From: Hormiphora californensis
Lineage: Eukaryota > Ctenophora > Tentaculata > Cydippida > Pleurobrachiidae
Assembly (NCBI GenBank): GCA_020137815.1
Contig: CM035362.1
Coordinates: 4,564,008-4,628,007 of the forward strand
DNA: 64,000 nt
Reading direction: 5' to 3'
The position numbers and the translations under genes are program-made. Below the pieces are notes generated by a model. It saw only the letters and a program-made list of their open reading frames with translations. It ran no database searches and had not been told where the DNA came from. Shown here piece after piece: positions 1 to 11,411 of the stretch (positions are counted from its first letter, which is position 1; each line of letters opens with the position of its first letter).

Positions 1-227
1 AACTTTTCACACGTTTAGTGCTTCATTGGCAGAATGGTCTGTCATAATTTTTTACGTCGTCATGACGTCACGTGTGACGTCAAAACGACGTCGAATTTTT
101 AAAATTTCGTCAAATCAGTTTCCTACAACCCAGGACCCAGGTACATTTGAATTACATTTGAACACTTTAGTTGACAAATAGCTTAGTTGTTTGAGGTCAT
201 AAATGACCTCAAACGACTAAAAAAGAG

Positions 228-450
228 TACAAATTTAGAGCAAAAATTAATTGAAATTAGTTCGCCAGAAAGGTGGCCCATTTTGAACTTACTCCTTCAT
301 TTCCGTCACCTTTGAGTTGAGACTTCAAAGACATTGAGGTATCCTTAAACTTTTCCGCCTTCACTCAAAGGTGACGGAAATGAAGGAGTAAGTTCAAAAT
401 GGGCCACCTTTCTGGCGAACTAATTTCAATTAGTTTTTGCTCTAAATTTA
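228..450. mobile_element. Foldback MITE
   Basis: Two arms of about 88 bp (228-318 and 363-450) are near-perfect reverse complements around a 45-bp loop. The target duplication is unclear; no coding capacity. Confidence 0.75.
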
Positions 451-576
451 CTAACTAATAATATTGCCAGAATGAATAGTTTTATAGAGAGAAAAAGAGC
501 TGACAGGGACGAATATAGGTTAAATTTAATCCCAGTTCTATTACCAATCAACTAACAATTAGTGTTCTTATTACAG

Positions 577-744
577 ACTTGAAGGTACCATATGAGCCGC
601 TCTCGGTTAACTCTGGCCCAGCATCCCTTTACTGTTGGCTGCGGATCCCTACTGGGGCCGGGGTTGAACTAAATCCAGACCTTCTGACATGGCGATATTT
701 GGATAAAATTGTTACTAATTCTACAGAGGGATTCACTGTTATTG
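577..744 (+). CDS. Block A exon 1: front half of Ig domain
   Basis: Acceptor TTACAG, donor GTAGGT, phase 1 in and out, 168 nt open. It encodes SLYCWL and LLTWRY, the first Cys and core Trp of an Ig fold. It follows a foldback element in the preceding sequence. Confidence 0.6.
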
Positions 745-1382
745 GTAGGTAGATCTGTGAGGGTTCGGGGTATTATAGGTAGCTTTGTAGCTCACATCGC
801 TCTGTTATAGCTGTGAGGGTTTGATCAAGAAAGAGCATTCCATGGTTCATGTGCTATGCTAAGTTCCCAAAGTCGTTTAATTCAGGCTCTATTTGACACG
901 TTTGGGAAACGAATATACGTTTATGAACCCGAAATAAAGTTTCAGTATTTATGATCAGTATGAATCATATATTGGTAATAACATATTGCACTCTCCCAGC
1001 GGATGACCCCACAGAGAATGAACAAGGAACGTCTATGAAACTACATCTAAAAGTCCAAGGTTTCAATGAGGACGTCCCCCTAACGTGCTCTTATGACGAC
1101 CAAGTGGAAAGGCAGAGAAGTGTGAATTACATTGGTACGTGTGTTGCTCCTTCATCAAAACAGATTGCTCCTTCATCAAATAATACGTTAAAATTTTGTT
1201 ACTCCTTCATTAAAAACTGAGTTGCTTCTTTATAAAATAAACCACACACAGGTCTAACAAGTGGAGTTGACCAGTATGTCCCAGATGGTCAGGAGAATAC
1301 TACCTTCACCTGTACAATCACAGACTACACTGAGGAAGTTGCCCCAGACGTCCAGGTTACTAGTTACATCTCTATCTATCTA

Positions 1383-1428
<46 letters not shown>

Positions 1429-4400
1429 ACTACCCCCCCTATTCAGTGGACTGTAAACGACATCATACTCGACTCATCTGCAACTCCCTATATCTCTGTT
1501 GAGAACCCAGGAGATGGTATCCACAATACCACTCTTACCATAACGAATGATCCAGTCCGGGCCCAAATTAACTGCACCTTCATATTTCCTGAGAATGTGA
1601 ACGTGACACGTTCTACTCAACTTTACACGTGGCGTGAGTATTATAGTTTTATTCGTGTCTTCCCCGTGCATAATGCATTTGTCAAGATGAGTATTAGTTG
1701 CTCGACCCTCTCTCACCCCTCTCAAATGAAACAATAAATGAGGGTTATAACTACTGGGACACTTCTGGGACACTGCTACAATACGTTCGGCTTCAGCCAC
1801 GGTTAAAATTATCGGCCACAGAAACGCGTTCTGTTCATTGTGTTTTTACCCATGTAAACTAATTTTCCTCTCAGTGGCACAACCGGTGACGACCTATGCC
1901 CCACAAGGGGAAACTGGAGCCCAATCGAAAGCCAACATAACAGGCCTTCCCTTCTACGTTCCATTCCTCTGGTCACCAACCACCCTTAGCACCGGTATGT
2001 GTGTTTTACAGCTGTGCATCTTGGTTTTGTTCATCTCGGTCTTTATTTTCCAAAATAATTTTTTCCATCAGCAAAGAATTTGATATTCATATTCCTAAAT
2101 ACAGCTGTATTATTTAGTTGTGATATTCATATTTCATAATCATGTTTTCTTCCTCTTCACAGCCATACCACGTGTTATACCGAAGACGATCGTTGCCACA
2201 TCTGCCAACACTGGAACCTCCTTGGCTTTCGATGGTAAATCATCAACTTTTAATCAACGGGATTTGTTTCTGTCAATTTTACTGTTCTTCCCTTGAAGAC
2301 AATACAACATTTTAATCTCTTTTCAGGGTCTCTGACCAGCTTTTATCATAGTGACGATACCGATACCAGTACCTACCAGTACCTAAATCTAACCCTGGAC
2401 AGTCCTTTACCTGTTCATTCCATCTCTTTCGTCTTGTACAGGTGATATATGAGCGAGCTTTTTATAAATTTTGATCCAGGATGTGTTATAATATGGTACA
2501 TATTTGTTGTTGAATAATTAAATACACCTGCTTTTGTTTTTTATAAACCAATACAGTGATGTAGGGATTCAGGGATCAAAATTTATCTCTAAATGACTTT
2601 ATTTTATCTGATACTATTATCTCAAATTACCATCAGATACAATGATTCGTGGTGTCTGACATATCCGGCAATCTGTGCAGAAACTCTTGAAAGGCTGGGA
2701 GGGCTACAGGTCACCCTGACCACTCAAAACGGCGGTTAGTAATTAAACTCAATTCTAAAACTTTCGATATCAGACTCTCCTCAATGCAATTATCTGTCCG
2801 GCGGTGTTATTCAGGATTATGCGCGATATACTGATTCGTCGATCCGCCTGCTCTTTCTCTCAGATTCCGTATCATGTGGTACTATTCCCCCCATACCTCT
2901 TCTAGGCCTGGGGCACTTGCCAGTGCTATGATACTGATTCCCCTGTTCTTTTTCTCTCAGATTCCGTATCATGTGGTACTATTCCTGAGTACGTTGCTGA
3001 AGAACCGACCAAGGATTCGCAGCCCATTCTCAAAACGGTAGGTGAAACTTTATAATGTCAGTTTAGTAGATATACAATCTCTGTTTATGTAGATATACAA
3101 TCTCTGTTTATAATGTCATGTCAGCGAAAACGGGCCCATATTGGGCCCATTTTCACCAGAAATGGCCAAGCGACCTTTACTAGTATGATGGGGGACGATG
3201 TCCAACCAGCAACCAATTCGTTCCTGTTTTACGTCACCCCTTGGAATTATAATCCCTCCCCCGACCCCCTTCTGTAGGCTTGGTGTCCCTCTGGCCCTGG
3301 TGTTGACAACACAAGTGATATTGTAATAAAACAAACCAGAGAGAACGAGAGAATCATGATTAGTGAAATCTATATAAACACTAAAAAAGGTTAGTAGTAA
3401 GGGACCAGAGCCCTACGATTAGGAAATTTTTTAGACCAGCTAATTCCTTCACCAATGTGTTCCCAAGGGTCTCTACTAACACCACAGAAAACCCTAAAAT
3501 CCGGTGAGCGGTGGAACACCCTCATTTCCGGGTGGGCGTGGTACCTGTATTTTCAGCCTGGCGCCAAAAACATAAGTACCCTTAAAATAGGAGTAGAGAC
3601 AAAACCGAGGGCACTAAAGTGATCAACGCCCTCGTATTAGTGGGGGTAGGTGCCGGAATTAAGTCTCGATCTCATCTGATTAATTAGATAATTGGATAAT
3701 TAGGTATGCACATAACCGTTTTTGGCTATATGGCTATAGCCACTTAAGAATGGTTTAGAGACTTTTCACTGGTGCCATTTTGTTCAGAAGAAAATTCTAG
3801 AGAGAAGTAGTGGAAAAATGTAGGGCCTATCTCTTACCGTTTTGCCGTTATTTGCGGTAAACGAATGCCAATTAACTCGATTTTTGGCTTTTTCGACTAA
3901 TTTGGCATTCTTTTACCGTAAATAACGGCAAAACGGTAAGAGATAGGCCCTAAATTTTTCCACTACTTCTCTCTAGAATTTTCTTCTGAACAAAATGGCA
4001 CCAGTGAAAAGTCTCTAAACCATTCCTAAGTGGCTATAGCCATATAGCCAAAAAACGGTTATGCGCATACCTAATTATCCAATTATCTAATTAACCAGAT
4101 GAGATAGAGACTTAATTCCGGCACCTACCCCCACTAATACGAGGGCGTTGATCACTTAAGTGGCAAGTGCCCTCGATTTTATCTCTACTCCCATTTTAAA
4201 GGTACTTAGGTTTTTGGCCTCAGGCTGAAAATACAGGTACCACGCCCACCCGGAAATGAAGGTGATGCACCTTTTACCGGATTTTAGGGTTTTCTGTGGT
4301 GTTAGTAGGGACCCTTGGGGACACATTGGTGAAGGAATTAGCTGGTCTAAAAAAAATTCCTAATCAGGGCATAAAATGGGGTCCCGGTCCCTTACTATAG

Positions 4401-7400
4401 AATCATGATTAGTGAAATCTATATTAACACTAAAAAAGGTTAGAATCATGTCGGCGACATTGTCGCGTGCCACCCTTTTTGTGCATTGTCATAGCTCCTT
4501 CATTTCAACTCCAATAAAAAAATAACATTCAAGTTTTCGAAAGATCTCATCGAAATTAAACATTATCTTCAGATCCGGAATTACCACAAGTGGAAGTACA
4601 GAGTGTGTCGGATAGAATAGCCTCAGACACAGTATACACGTGCACATTTGGGGACGGAACCAGTAGGAGCCCAGTCACAACATCCATTGAAACTACCATT
4701 GATACATTCGGTAAGTAAAAGAATTTCTCATTCCCAGCAACTAAATTGAAACTCTACCCCATACATATTCATTATATCTTTGTAATTAGGGCTGGACTAA
4801 AACTAACGCGAGATGAGAAATTGTAATATAGTATCTGTAACTGACAATTATCCTTCCCAGATGTCTCCTATCATGCCGGTATCCTGATACGAAATGACAC
4901 CTCTCTGTCACTATGGTGTAATGTAACGGATCTTGTCACACCCGTAAACCCAACTTGGATAACACAGGATGGCAACACCACTGTCAGGTATACAAATCAA
5001 TCATGAACCGACCGACACAAGTAAACAACCAATCAGAACTCATTATTTAGGTCACGTGACTGGTTATCAGCCTATCCCCCCATAAGAATTTCGCGCGGAG
5101 GAACCTGCATTCTCCAGCCTTTTCGTCACGCGAATGAAGGTGATTATCCAAGAAAAAACTAGCTAAAGTCCTGGAGAAAACAGGCATTCGTGCAGTCATT
5201 GTCTACTACCGCGTTCCCCCTGTCAACACTGTCTGGCTGGAGAGGGGCGAGAATGGGAGAGAAAGAGGGGGTAGCTGTCAAGTGAATACCTACAACAATG
5301 GGAGAAAACTATGACACCAAGTGTCACTAACTATAGCTATATGTATCTGTGCATTAATCTAAATAAAACCCAGATAGTATTATATTTTCTACAATATTAT
5401 GTTACCTCCCGTTTTTTGGGAGTCTGCAAGTTAAATATTTTCTGAGATACACCAGACAAAGTTGAAAGGGGGAACGCGGCAATAGACAATGACTGCACTA
5501 ATGCCTGTTTTCTCCAGGACTTTAGCTAGTTTTTTCTTGGATAATCACCTTCATTCGGGTGACGAAAAGGCTGGAGGATGCAGGTTCCTCCGCGCGAAAT
5601 TTCTATGGGGGTCAGGGACCAGTATTTCCTGTTTCGGTCGGTTCCTGTCAGGTATACAAATCAATATTACAGTTTGGTTACGTAGTCACCCCTGATATGA
5701 ACAATAATAAGTAACAGAGGAGTAATTTCATTACCAATATTACACTTACAGTCGGGTCTCAATTTTACCAGAACCCCAATTTTACCAGAACCCCAATTTT
5801 ACCAGAACCCCAATCTACCAGAACCCCAATTTACCAGAACCCCAATTTACTAGAACCCCAATTTACCAGAACCCCAATTTACCAGAACCCCAATTTACCG
5901 TAACCCCAATTTACCAGAACCCCAATTTACCGTAACCCCAATTTACCGTAACCCCAATTTACCAGAACCCCAATTTACCAGAACCCAAATTTACCAGAAC
6001 CTAAATTTTACCAGAACCCCAATTTACCGGAACTCCAATTTACCAGAACCTAAATTTTACCAGAACCCCAATTTACCGGAACCCCAATTTACTAGAACCC
6101 CAATTTACCAGAACCCCAATTTACCAGAACCCTGTATGGCGGCGCCATACCCCATTTGATTCTCAAACAGTGCGCTCAGATGGGGTCGCGGCGCCAGAAC
6201 CCCAATTTATCCCAAACTGACATATCCTCTCACCCCAATTCTCCTCAGTAAAACGAGTGAGGGGGTGGGCCCATTGGGCACCCCCACATCCCCCCCCCCT
6301 CCCGGCAGATCCACCCCTGCCTCTCACCCCAATTCCCCTCAGTAAAACGAGTGAAGCTACAGTGCACGTCACACGTGATGCAACAACCTACACTTGTCTG
6401 GTACATGGATACACTTTTAATAGTTCCATCTACACCTTTGGTTAGTTACATTTAATTGTTTTTTGTAAGTAGATATCATTGAATCGTTTAGTTAATTCGG
6501 TAAGTAGATATCGTTGAATCGTTAGTTAATTCAGTATAGCTAGTTCGTTATTGTGTTGTACCTATACAGATACTAAAATTTACTGTTCCAACTGCAGTCT
6601 TTCTTGTTGTGACTGCAGCCGTGCATCACCAAGTGTTACTTGATTGTGGTGTACAATGCAGTACGTGTTGGGCATGTGTAGCTATACTGTTAATTCTACA
6701 CAAGCTCTCCTAGCTAGCTCTCTAACGGTGTCTATATAGAGGAGCAATAGAGGGAGAGTTAGCTTAGCGAGACAGACAGAAAGAGGGTGAGATACATGGA
6801 GTTACCTAGAGAGAGGCAGACAGACAAGGATAGACTGCGATAGAGGGAGAGACAGACAGGGCCGGATAGAGGCACACAGGAATAGCACGAGGAGAAAAAC
6901 AAACCAATAGAAGTTAGCAGTTGGAGACAAATTCAAAGTTTGGACACCTATAAGGACACGACGTACAATCAAAAATGACCTGAGAACAGTTATTTTAGAC
7001 GAAAGATAACAATACTCTCTACCCCCAGATGTGTTTGGAATCTCGGCTCATACCAAAGCAGGCTCCACCGCTACACTGACGTGTTTAGTTACCAGTGTTA
7101 ACAACACAGTGGTAGCAGCGGGAAGTTCACCTGATATACTATGGAGGGATGATCAGGTTTGTAGAGTAGGGTAGTTACAAAACACAAGGGAGTTTTTTTG
7201 TTTGTTGAGGGATGATCAGGTATGTAATTAACCACCTTTTATAAGAGCTGATTCAGAAAAGCTCTGTGCATAATGGACCTTATACACGGTAAACCAATAC
7301 TCATGATTTGTAACTCACCCCCCCCCCCCCCCTCATGGTCACACACATTGTACCACAAATGGCGTGCTTGGTGGAATTTTAACATAGCATGTAGTAACAT

Positions 7401-8833
7401 AGTGCGAAGATGATCATAATATACAGTGCACACAGAGGATACATTCTGATATACACAGAGGGTATAATACTCGACATGTCATGCAGTCTTGCTATTGAAC
7501 CATTAGAACAAGAGGGGAAAATAAAAATAAAACGGATATTTTCTGAAATTTTCTGTAAAAACACACCGCAGGAGAGTACTCCCCTAATGCGGAGGACACT
7601 CCGCTGAGGTCCTTTTGAGGGAACCTTTCTTTTGTGCCATTTTTCAGGCATTGGAATATGGGCCATTTTTCAGGCATTGGAATATGGGCCATTTTTCAGG
7701 CATTGGAATATGGGCCGTTTTTCAGGCATTGCAATAGCATGGGCCGTTTTTCAGGCAATATCAATATCGGCCATTGCTGGCATATCAGTTCAGAACTGTG
7801 GTTGGGTGAGACCGTATGAAGGAGACCGGTCAGCGAGCCACACGAACACATGGTTCAGTGACCTGCCCTGTAAGGGCGGTATAGATGTTTCAAAGCGGAT
7901 TATATATCATTAATACCGGATAGAAACAAACCTTGCGTTTTAGTAGTGGTCACATCGCAATCATTGTTTTCATTCGCGAGTAAGCTAACCTTTAGATGTA
8001 AATATATTGCAGACACAAATTGAGAGAGGGAAGAGAAAGAGATAGAGATAGAGATAGAGATAGACAGAGGGAGAGAATTATAGTACATAAAGTCGGATTT
8101 TTTGAAACTGTCACCCCCCTTTTCGTGCGTGGAATGTTTTTGCGCGTCACATCACATGTTAACGTGTGGTGTGCGCGTCAAATTTGATAAATTTCACATG
8201 CGCAGTCATTTGGGGGTGACAGTTTCAAAAAATCCGACTTTATGTGCAGCACATATTTACATGTAGGCGGCGTGACTGTCTTGTTTATTATTAGTGCAGA
8301 CAATATGAGATGAAATGGCTAGTATAGGGTCCGGTTACAAACTCAAAATTAAACTAATGCAATGGTCAAAAACATATGAGATTTCATATTTTCAAGTGCT
8401 AACTGGCGTTCCTGATGAGCGTTTCGGTGCACCATGGTAACCAGGCCATGGTAACCATGGTAACGGGGTAGTAACACTTATCTACTTCCCACAGGGTGTT
8501 TTACTTGGTAACGAGAGTGTGGGCTATGATGTGACTGAGAGTACCACGGCATATAATAATGGAACTGTTTCTATCACCTCCCTTCTTGAGATCGGGTTAG
8601 TTAGAGTCAAGTAGCAAAGATTCGATATTATATTAATAGATTCGATATTATATTAATAGATTTGATTTTGGTATTGTTTTGTACAAAATGAGATGAGTTT
8701 TATTGTTTTGAGATTTTCTAATTAATCTACTGATTATCAGAGTGGAACACACAACAGATGATAGGATATACCACTGTTTGGTGACTGGTCACTCTGAGAA
8801 ACTATTCCATACCCGTCCCTCTTATTACTTCCG
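577..8833 (+). CDS. Immunoglobulin-superfamily gene, block A (15 exons, 5' end outside window)
   Basis: Fifteen candidate exons give about 587 residues of Ig-like sequence. Several domains show the usual pattern: a first Cys in LTC/FTC/YCW, a Trp about 12-20 residues on, and a second Cys in YTC or YHC. Most domain-boundary introns are phase 1, as in extracellular Ig genes. Phases agree between neighbours except at 3037 to 4573 (phase 0 exit, phase 1 entry). A 1-kb inverted-repeat element sits in that intron, so an exon may be missing or unseen there. No signal peptide, membrane segment or start codon was found, so the 5' end probably lies left of the window. The last exon ends in YYFR in phase 2, exactly like the last Ig exon of block B. 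Block A may therefore be a separate gene related to block B, or an upstream part of it. The family assignment is fairly safe; exact exon borders and the gene end are not. Confidence 0.6.
1000..1134 (+). CDS. Block A exon 2: back half of Ig domain
   Basis: Acceptor CTCCCAG, donor GTACGT, phase 1/1, 45 codons open. VPLTCSY supplies the second Cys. It pairs with the preceding exon to make one Ig-like domain. Confidence 0.55.
1252..1355 (+). CDS. Block A exon 3: front of Ig domain
   Basis: Acceptor CACACAG, donor GTTACT (weak), phase 1 to 0. TTFTCTI carries the first Cys. The short following intron (1356-1446) is mostly a (CT)n tract that serves as the polypyrimidine tract. Confidence 0.55.
1447..1633 (+). 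CDS. Block A exon 4: rest of Ig domain
   Basis: Acceptor ATTCAG, donor GTGAGT, phase 0 to 1. It begins with the core Trp (WTVND) and carries the second Cys in AQINCTF. Several N-x-T/S glycosylation sequons are present. Confidence 0.6.
1875..1994 (+). CDS. Block A exon 5: divergent Ig-like segment
   Basis: Acceptor CTCTCAG, donor GTATGT, phase 1/1, 40 codons. There is no Cys; an FLWSP motif could be the Trp strand. It fits the phase chain, but the fold is uncertain. Confidence 0.45.
2163..2234 (+). CDS. Block A exon 6: short segment
   Basis: Acceptor TTCACAG, donor GTAAAT, phase 1/1, 24 codons open. It resembles the first strands of a new Ig-like domain (VIPKTIV followed by TGTSLAF). No Cys. 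Confidence 0.45.
2327..2441 (+). CDS. Block A exon 7
   Basis: Acceptor TTTTCAG, donor GTGATA, phase 1 to 2, joining in frame to the next exon. It has a YLNLTLDS strand with an N-glycosylation sequon. No Cys. Confidence 0.45.
2637..2734 (+). CDS. Block A exon 8
   Basis: Acceptor CCATCAG, donor GTTAGT, phase 2 to 1. It encodes two cysteines in SWCLTYPAICAE and ends in a beta-like VTLTTQNG. Confidence 0.45.
2961..3037 (+). CDS. Block A exon 9; phase conflict with next exon
   Basis: Acceptor TCTCTCAG, donor GTAGGT, entry phase 1, exit phase 0; encodes SVSCGTIPEY. The acceptor plus the first roughly 27 exon bases also occur about 97 bp upstream (from 2864) as a truncated copy running into a stop. 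The next exon needs phase 1, so either an exon is missing near the 1-kb inverted repeat or this donor is wrong. Confidence 0.4.
3395..4397. mobile_element. 1.0-kb inverted-repeat element
   Basis: Arms of about 500 bp fold back on each other around a short AT-rich loop near 3870-3905. Termini are TAGTAAGGGAC and its complement; TAG is duplicated on each side. The element sits between copies of a 43-bp sequence (3352-3394 and 4401-4443), so it probably entered a pre-existing tandem repeat. It may have disrupted block A, where the exon phases conflict. Confidence 0.75.
4573..4710 (+). CDS. Block A exon 10: back half of Ig domain
   Basis: Acceptor TCTTCAG, donor GTAAGT, phase 1/1. It has the classical second-cysteine motif DTVYTCTF followed by the boundary strand TTIDTFG. 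Confidence 0.65.
4861..4987 (+). CDS. Block A exon 11: front half of Ig domain
   Basis: Acceptor TTCCCAG, donor GTATAC, phase 1 to 2. LSLWCNV and PTWITQ give Cys and Trp. A transposon has inserted immediately after the donor and duplicated the last exon bases and donor (4981-5001 and 5645-5665). Confidence 0.65.
5002..5646. mobile_element. GAACCGACCG-ended element abutting a splice donor
   Basis: Ends GAACCGACCG and CGGTCGGTTC; internal arms (5130-5210 and 5455-5530) are inverted repeats. A direct repeat of about 20 bp flanks it and contains the exon 11 donor. Shares its terminal 60 bp with the MITE at 10109-10215 and the fragment at 30329-30397. Confidence 0.7.
5752..6130. repeat. 16-bp minisatellite derived from a transposon end
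   Basis: About 24 copies of AATTTACCAGAACCCC with variants (ACCG, ACTAG), starting with CAGTCGGGTCTC. The unit matches the inner part of the TA-MITE terminal repeat (ATTTACCGGAACCCCG at 54990). Confidence 0.8.
6132..6198. repeat. Short palindromic repeat, copy 1
   Basis: TGTATGGCGGCGCCATACCCC, a short spacer, then ATGGGGTCGCGGCGCCAGA. Related copies occur at 13890-13962, 30112-30159 and a diverged one at 60429-60489. Confidence 0.65.
6343..6440 (+). CDS. Block A exon 12: back half of Ig domain
   Basis: Acceptor CCCTCAG, donor GTTAGT, phase 2 to 1, completing the preceding exon. It contains TTYTCLVHG. The acceptor and exon start are duplicated about 93 bp upstream (6230-6261). Confidence 0.65.
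7029..7156 (+). CDS. Block A exon 13: front half of Ig domain
   Basis: Acceptor CCCCCAG, donor GTTTGT, phase 1 to 0. ATLTCLVT and DILWRDD are the classical Cys and Trp motifs. Confidence 0.65.
7640..7770. repeat. 25-bp tandem repeat
   Basis: Five to six copies of a unit containing TTTTTCAGGCATTGGAATAT then GGGCC, in the 7157-8494 intron. Each unit contains a pyrimidine-AG acceptor-like core. Confidence 0.75.
8085..8245. mobile_element. 161-bp MITE with 33-bp inverted ends
   Basis: Terminal sequence ACATAAAGTCGGATTTTTTG extending to CACCCCC is repeated inverted at the right end. AT-rich, non-coding. Confidence 0.8.
8495..8595 (+). CDS. Block A exon 14: middle of Ig domain
   Basis: Acceptor TCCCACAG, donor GTTAGT, phase 0 to 2. 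It encodes the C'-E strands (YDVTESTT, VSITSLLE) between the Trp exon and the second-Cys exon. Three sequons for N-glycosylation. Confidence 0.6.
8741..8833 (+). CDS. Block A exon 15: back of Ig domain
   Basis: Acceptor ATTATCAG, donor GTAAGA, phase 2/2. It contains DRIYHCLVTG and ends PSYYFR. The exit phase and final motif match the last Ig exon of block B (30211-30325). No convincing downstream partner exon was found. Confidence 0.6.
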
Positions 8834-8960
8834 GTAAGATGTTTTACAGATTCCATGCCATTTGCTGAAGAAGTATGTCCAACTTCCCTTATTTCGTTGT
8901 GTGCAGCAGCTCCACCGACCACCCTGTATTCTTCATGCCGTCTATCCCTTCCCTCGCCCC

Positions 8961-9000
<40 letters not shown>

Positions 9001-9059
9001 CTCTCCTCATCTCTCTCTCTCTCTCTCCTCTCTCTCGCTCTCTCTCTCTCTCCTCCTCT

Positions 9060-9092
<33 letters not shown>

Positions 9093-9096
9093 TTTT
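8961..9096. repeat. (CT)n microsatellite with T run
   Basis: Interrupted CT dinucleotides ending in about 15 T. One of about 15 long CT/GA tracts in the window. Confidence 0.95.
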
Positions 9097-9589
9097 TTTG
9101 GATACTAAGCTGAGGTTTGCCAAAACGGAAACCAGGTGAATTGCACCTGACAACCGAGACACATGCTCCCGGCATGGTCAACATCACCCGGACCGCCACA
9201 CCTTACAGACACTTCGGTAGTATTCAATCAGGAATCCGAATATGTGCCAAAGTGTAAGGGGAGCCCACTGCTTGTCATGGGTAATGTCATTTGGGCCCAG
9301 ATGGAGTGCCGTTGGGGCCCACTGGAGTGCCGTCTTGCCAATGCGTCTGTCGTCTTGGATTGAGTAGAGGGGATGGTGTCAGACACCGGGTTTGGGCTAG
9401 GAAGAAGGGAAGGGGAAGGTAGGGGGCTAGGTTGGGGATTGAAGGAAGAGGATGGTAAGAAAAAGGATAAAATCAATATACACATTGCATATAAAGATAA
9501 CATCTCGGCTGGCTCCTATCATCGTATTGACAATAGCGAGAAAGGGAGAGGGAGAGGAAGAGGGAGATATGATAGGAAGGGTGACTGAA

Positions 9590-9814
9590 AAATGAACTAG
9601 GTGTGACTAGTACAATGCTAGGCAGGGTAACTGCAGCATGAACTAGGTGTGACTAGTACAATGCTAGGCAGGGTAACTGCAGAATAAACTAGGTGTGACT
9701 GGTACCATGATAGACAGGGTAACTGCAGAATGAACTAGGTGTGAGTGGTACAATGATAGACAGGGTAACTGCAGAATGAACTAGGTGTGAGTGGTACAAT
9801 GATAGACATGATAA

Positions 9815-9816
<2 letters not shown>
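9590..9816. repeat. 52-bp tandem repeat, about 4.5 copies
   Basis: Units carry GAACTAGGTGTGA, GGTACAATGATAGACA and GGGTAACTGCAG. Directly followed by a (CT)n tract. Confidence 0.8.
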
Positions 9817-9881
<65 letters not shown>

Positions 9882-10108
9882 CTCTCAACAGTCAACCGTC
9901 CCAGTCCTTTGAGCTATACTCAAGTAAAACTTGTGGTGTAAAATAACATCAGGTCATGTAGCTTCCTTTTCTTCACGCTACTTTGTTTTCAATTTTGACT
10001 TTTGATTGACTAGACCTCATTGAAATTCATACCTTGAGTAGTGAGTACTGGTTACTACTCAATTTATACCTTGTGGGCGTACCCTGAAAGATTGGTTATC
10101 ATATTATG

Positions 10109-10215
10109 AGGAACCGACCGAATCAAGTAAACAACCAATCAGAACTCGTTATTTAGGTCACGTGACTGATTATCAGCCAATCAGGGACCAGCATTTCCTG
10201 ATTCGGTCGGTTCCT
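10109..10215. mobile_element. 107-bp MITE (AGGAACCGACCGAA ends)
   Basis: Perfect inverted ends AGGAACCGACCGAA, with internal GGTCACGTGACT palindrome. The minimal form of the family also seen at 5002 and 19881. Confidence 0.8.
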
Positions 10216-11411
10216 GGTTAGATCATAACAACTACTCAACGAGTAGTAAAATGAAGAAAACATGTCTTTAAGTCAGATATTAACTTCCCCTCCAGCAGTA
10301 GTCAGTACAACTTATATTTTCTTTCACTTTTTGTTACGTCTCCGATCCCACAACAAGTACCAGCACGACGCACGTGCAGGGCATTGTCCTAGTATACTTG
10401 GGCCTGAGCCAACTTGCAATATATTATGTTGTGTCTGAACTCTGAGTCTCCATTTTGCTGAGAGCTGCTCCCATCAAATGTTTGATCACCCCGTACCTTT
10501 TCCCACCATCCCTAGACAGCTTGAAGATTTCAATCGCTGGGAAAAAGATGTTTCCCATCCTTTCTTTCTCGTAGCTCCTTTACTTTTTCTATCTCTCTTC
10601 GCTCCTTCGAGATCTCTCTTTACTTATTGTATCCTTACTCTTTCTTTTCTTTCCCCTTCGCTCTCTTTTCCTCCGCACCTTGCTCTCTTTTCCTCACCTC
10701 CCTCTCTTGTTTTCTAGCGTCCTCCCTCTTGTTTTTTGACGCCTCCACCACGGCCCACGGTGGAGGTTAGAGGAGGAGAGGGTGTTCGAGGCGTACCGCT
10801 TACCAAGCTAACGGCTTGAACCAATGAGCGGCCGTGTTCGAGGTCACGTGATACACTAACGACTGTGTAGAATAGAGAGCTAAGCGTTCAAGAACTGGGA
10901 GAAAGGGAGAGAGAGAGCTAAGTGGTGGAGATATGGATAAGAGAGAGCTAAGAGAGAGAGGAGAGATCGAGAGTGTAGAGAGGCAGAACGAGAGAGAGAG
11001 AGAAGGAGAGAGAGAGAGAGGAGAAGAGAGAGAGAGAGCGAGAGAGAGACGATCGCGTCTTCATCTCTCTCTCCTATCTCTATCTAGATTCTCTCTCACT
11101 CTCTGATTCAGCTCTCGTATAGATCAAAAGATATATTTAAGAACCTCCGATGAGTCTACAACAGCCACGTCCTGAGCTTTGTTTTAGTGCAGTGAAAAAC
11201 ACCTCGATTTTCTTGTGCATCCCTGAATCTGTAAATAGCTTTTTAGAATTTTAGATAGCACATCGGGCTCAAAACATGAGGAAAATGAAATTATTGAGGA
11301 CGTTCTCATAATCTCATGTTGATCGTCCAGTGAGAGCATCCCACAATTCTATCAATTGCTCTCCTCTCTCCATGAGACCCAGTGACACTCTGATCATGTG
11401 TACATAATCAG

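Noticed and set aside
8906-8960. Exon starting at the CAGCAG acceptor near 8906 after block A exon 15
   Set aside because: Open in phase 2 but runs straight into the (CT)n tract without a donor; no similarity to the equivalent block B exon.
9116-9211. Ig exon ending TPYRHFG before a GT
   Set aside because: A fine CT/T tract and AG precede it, but entry phase 1 conflicts with the phase-2 exit of the exon at 8741-8833 and it contains no Cys. Kept only as a possibility.
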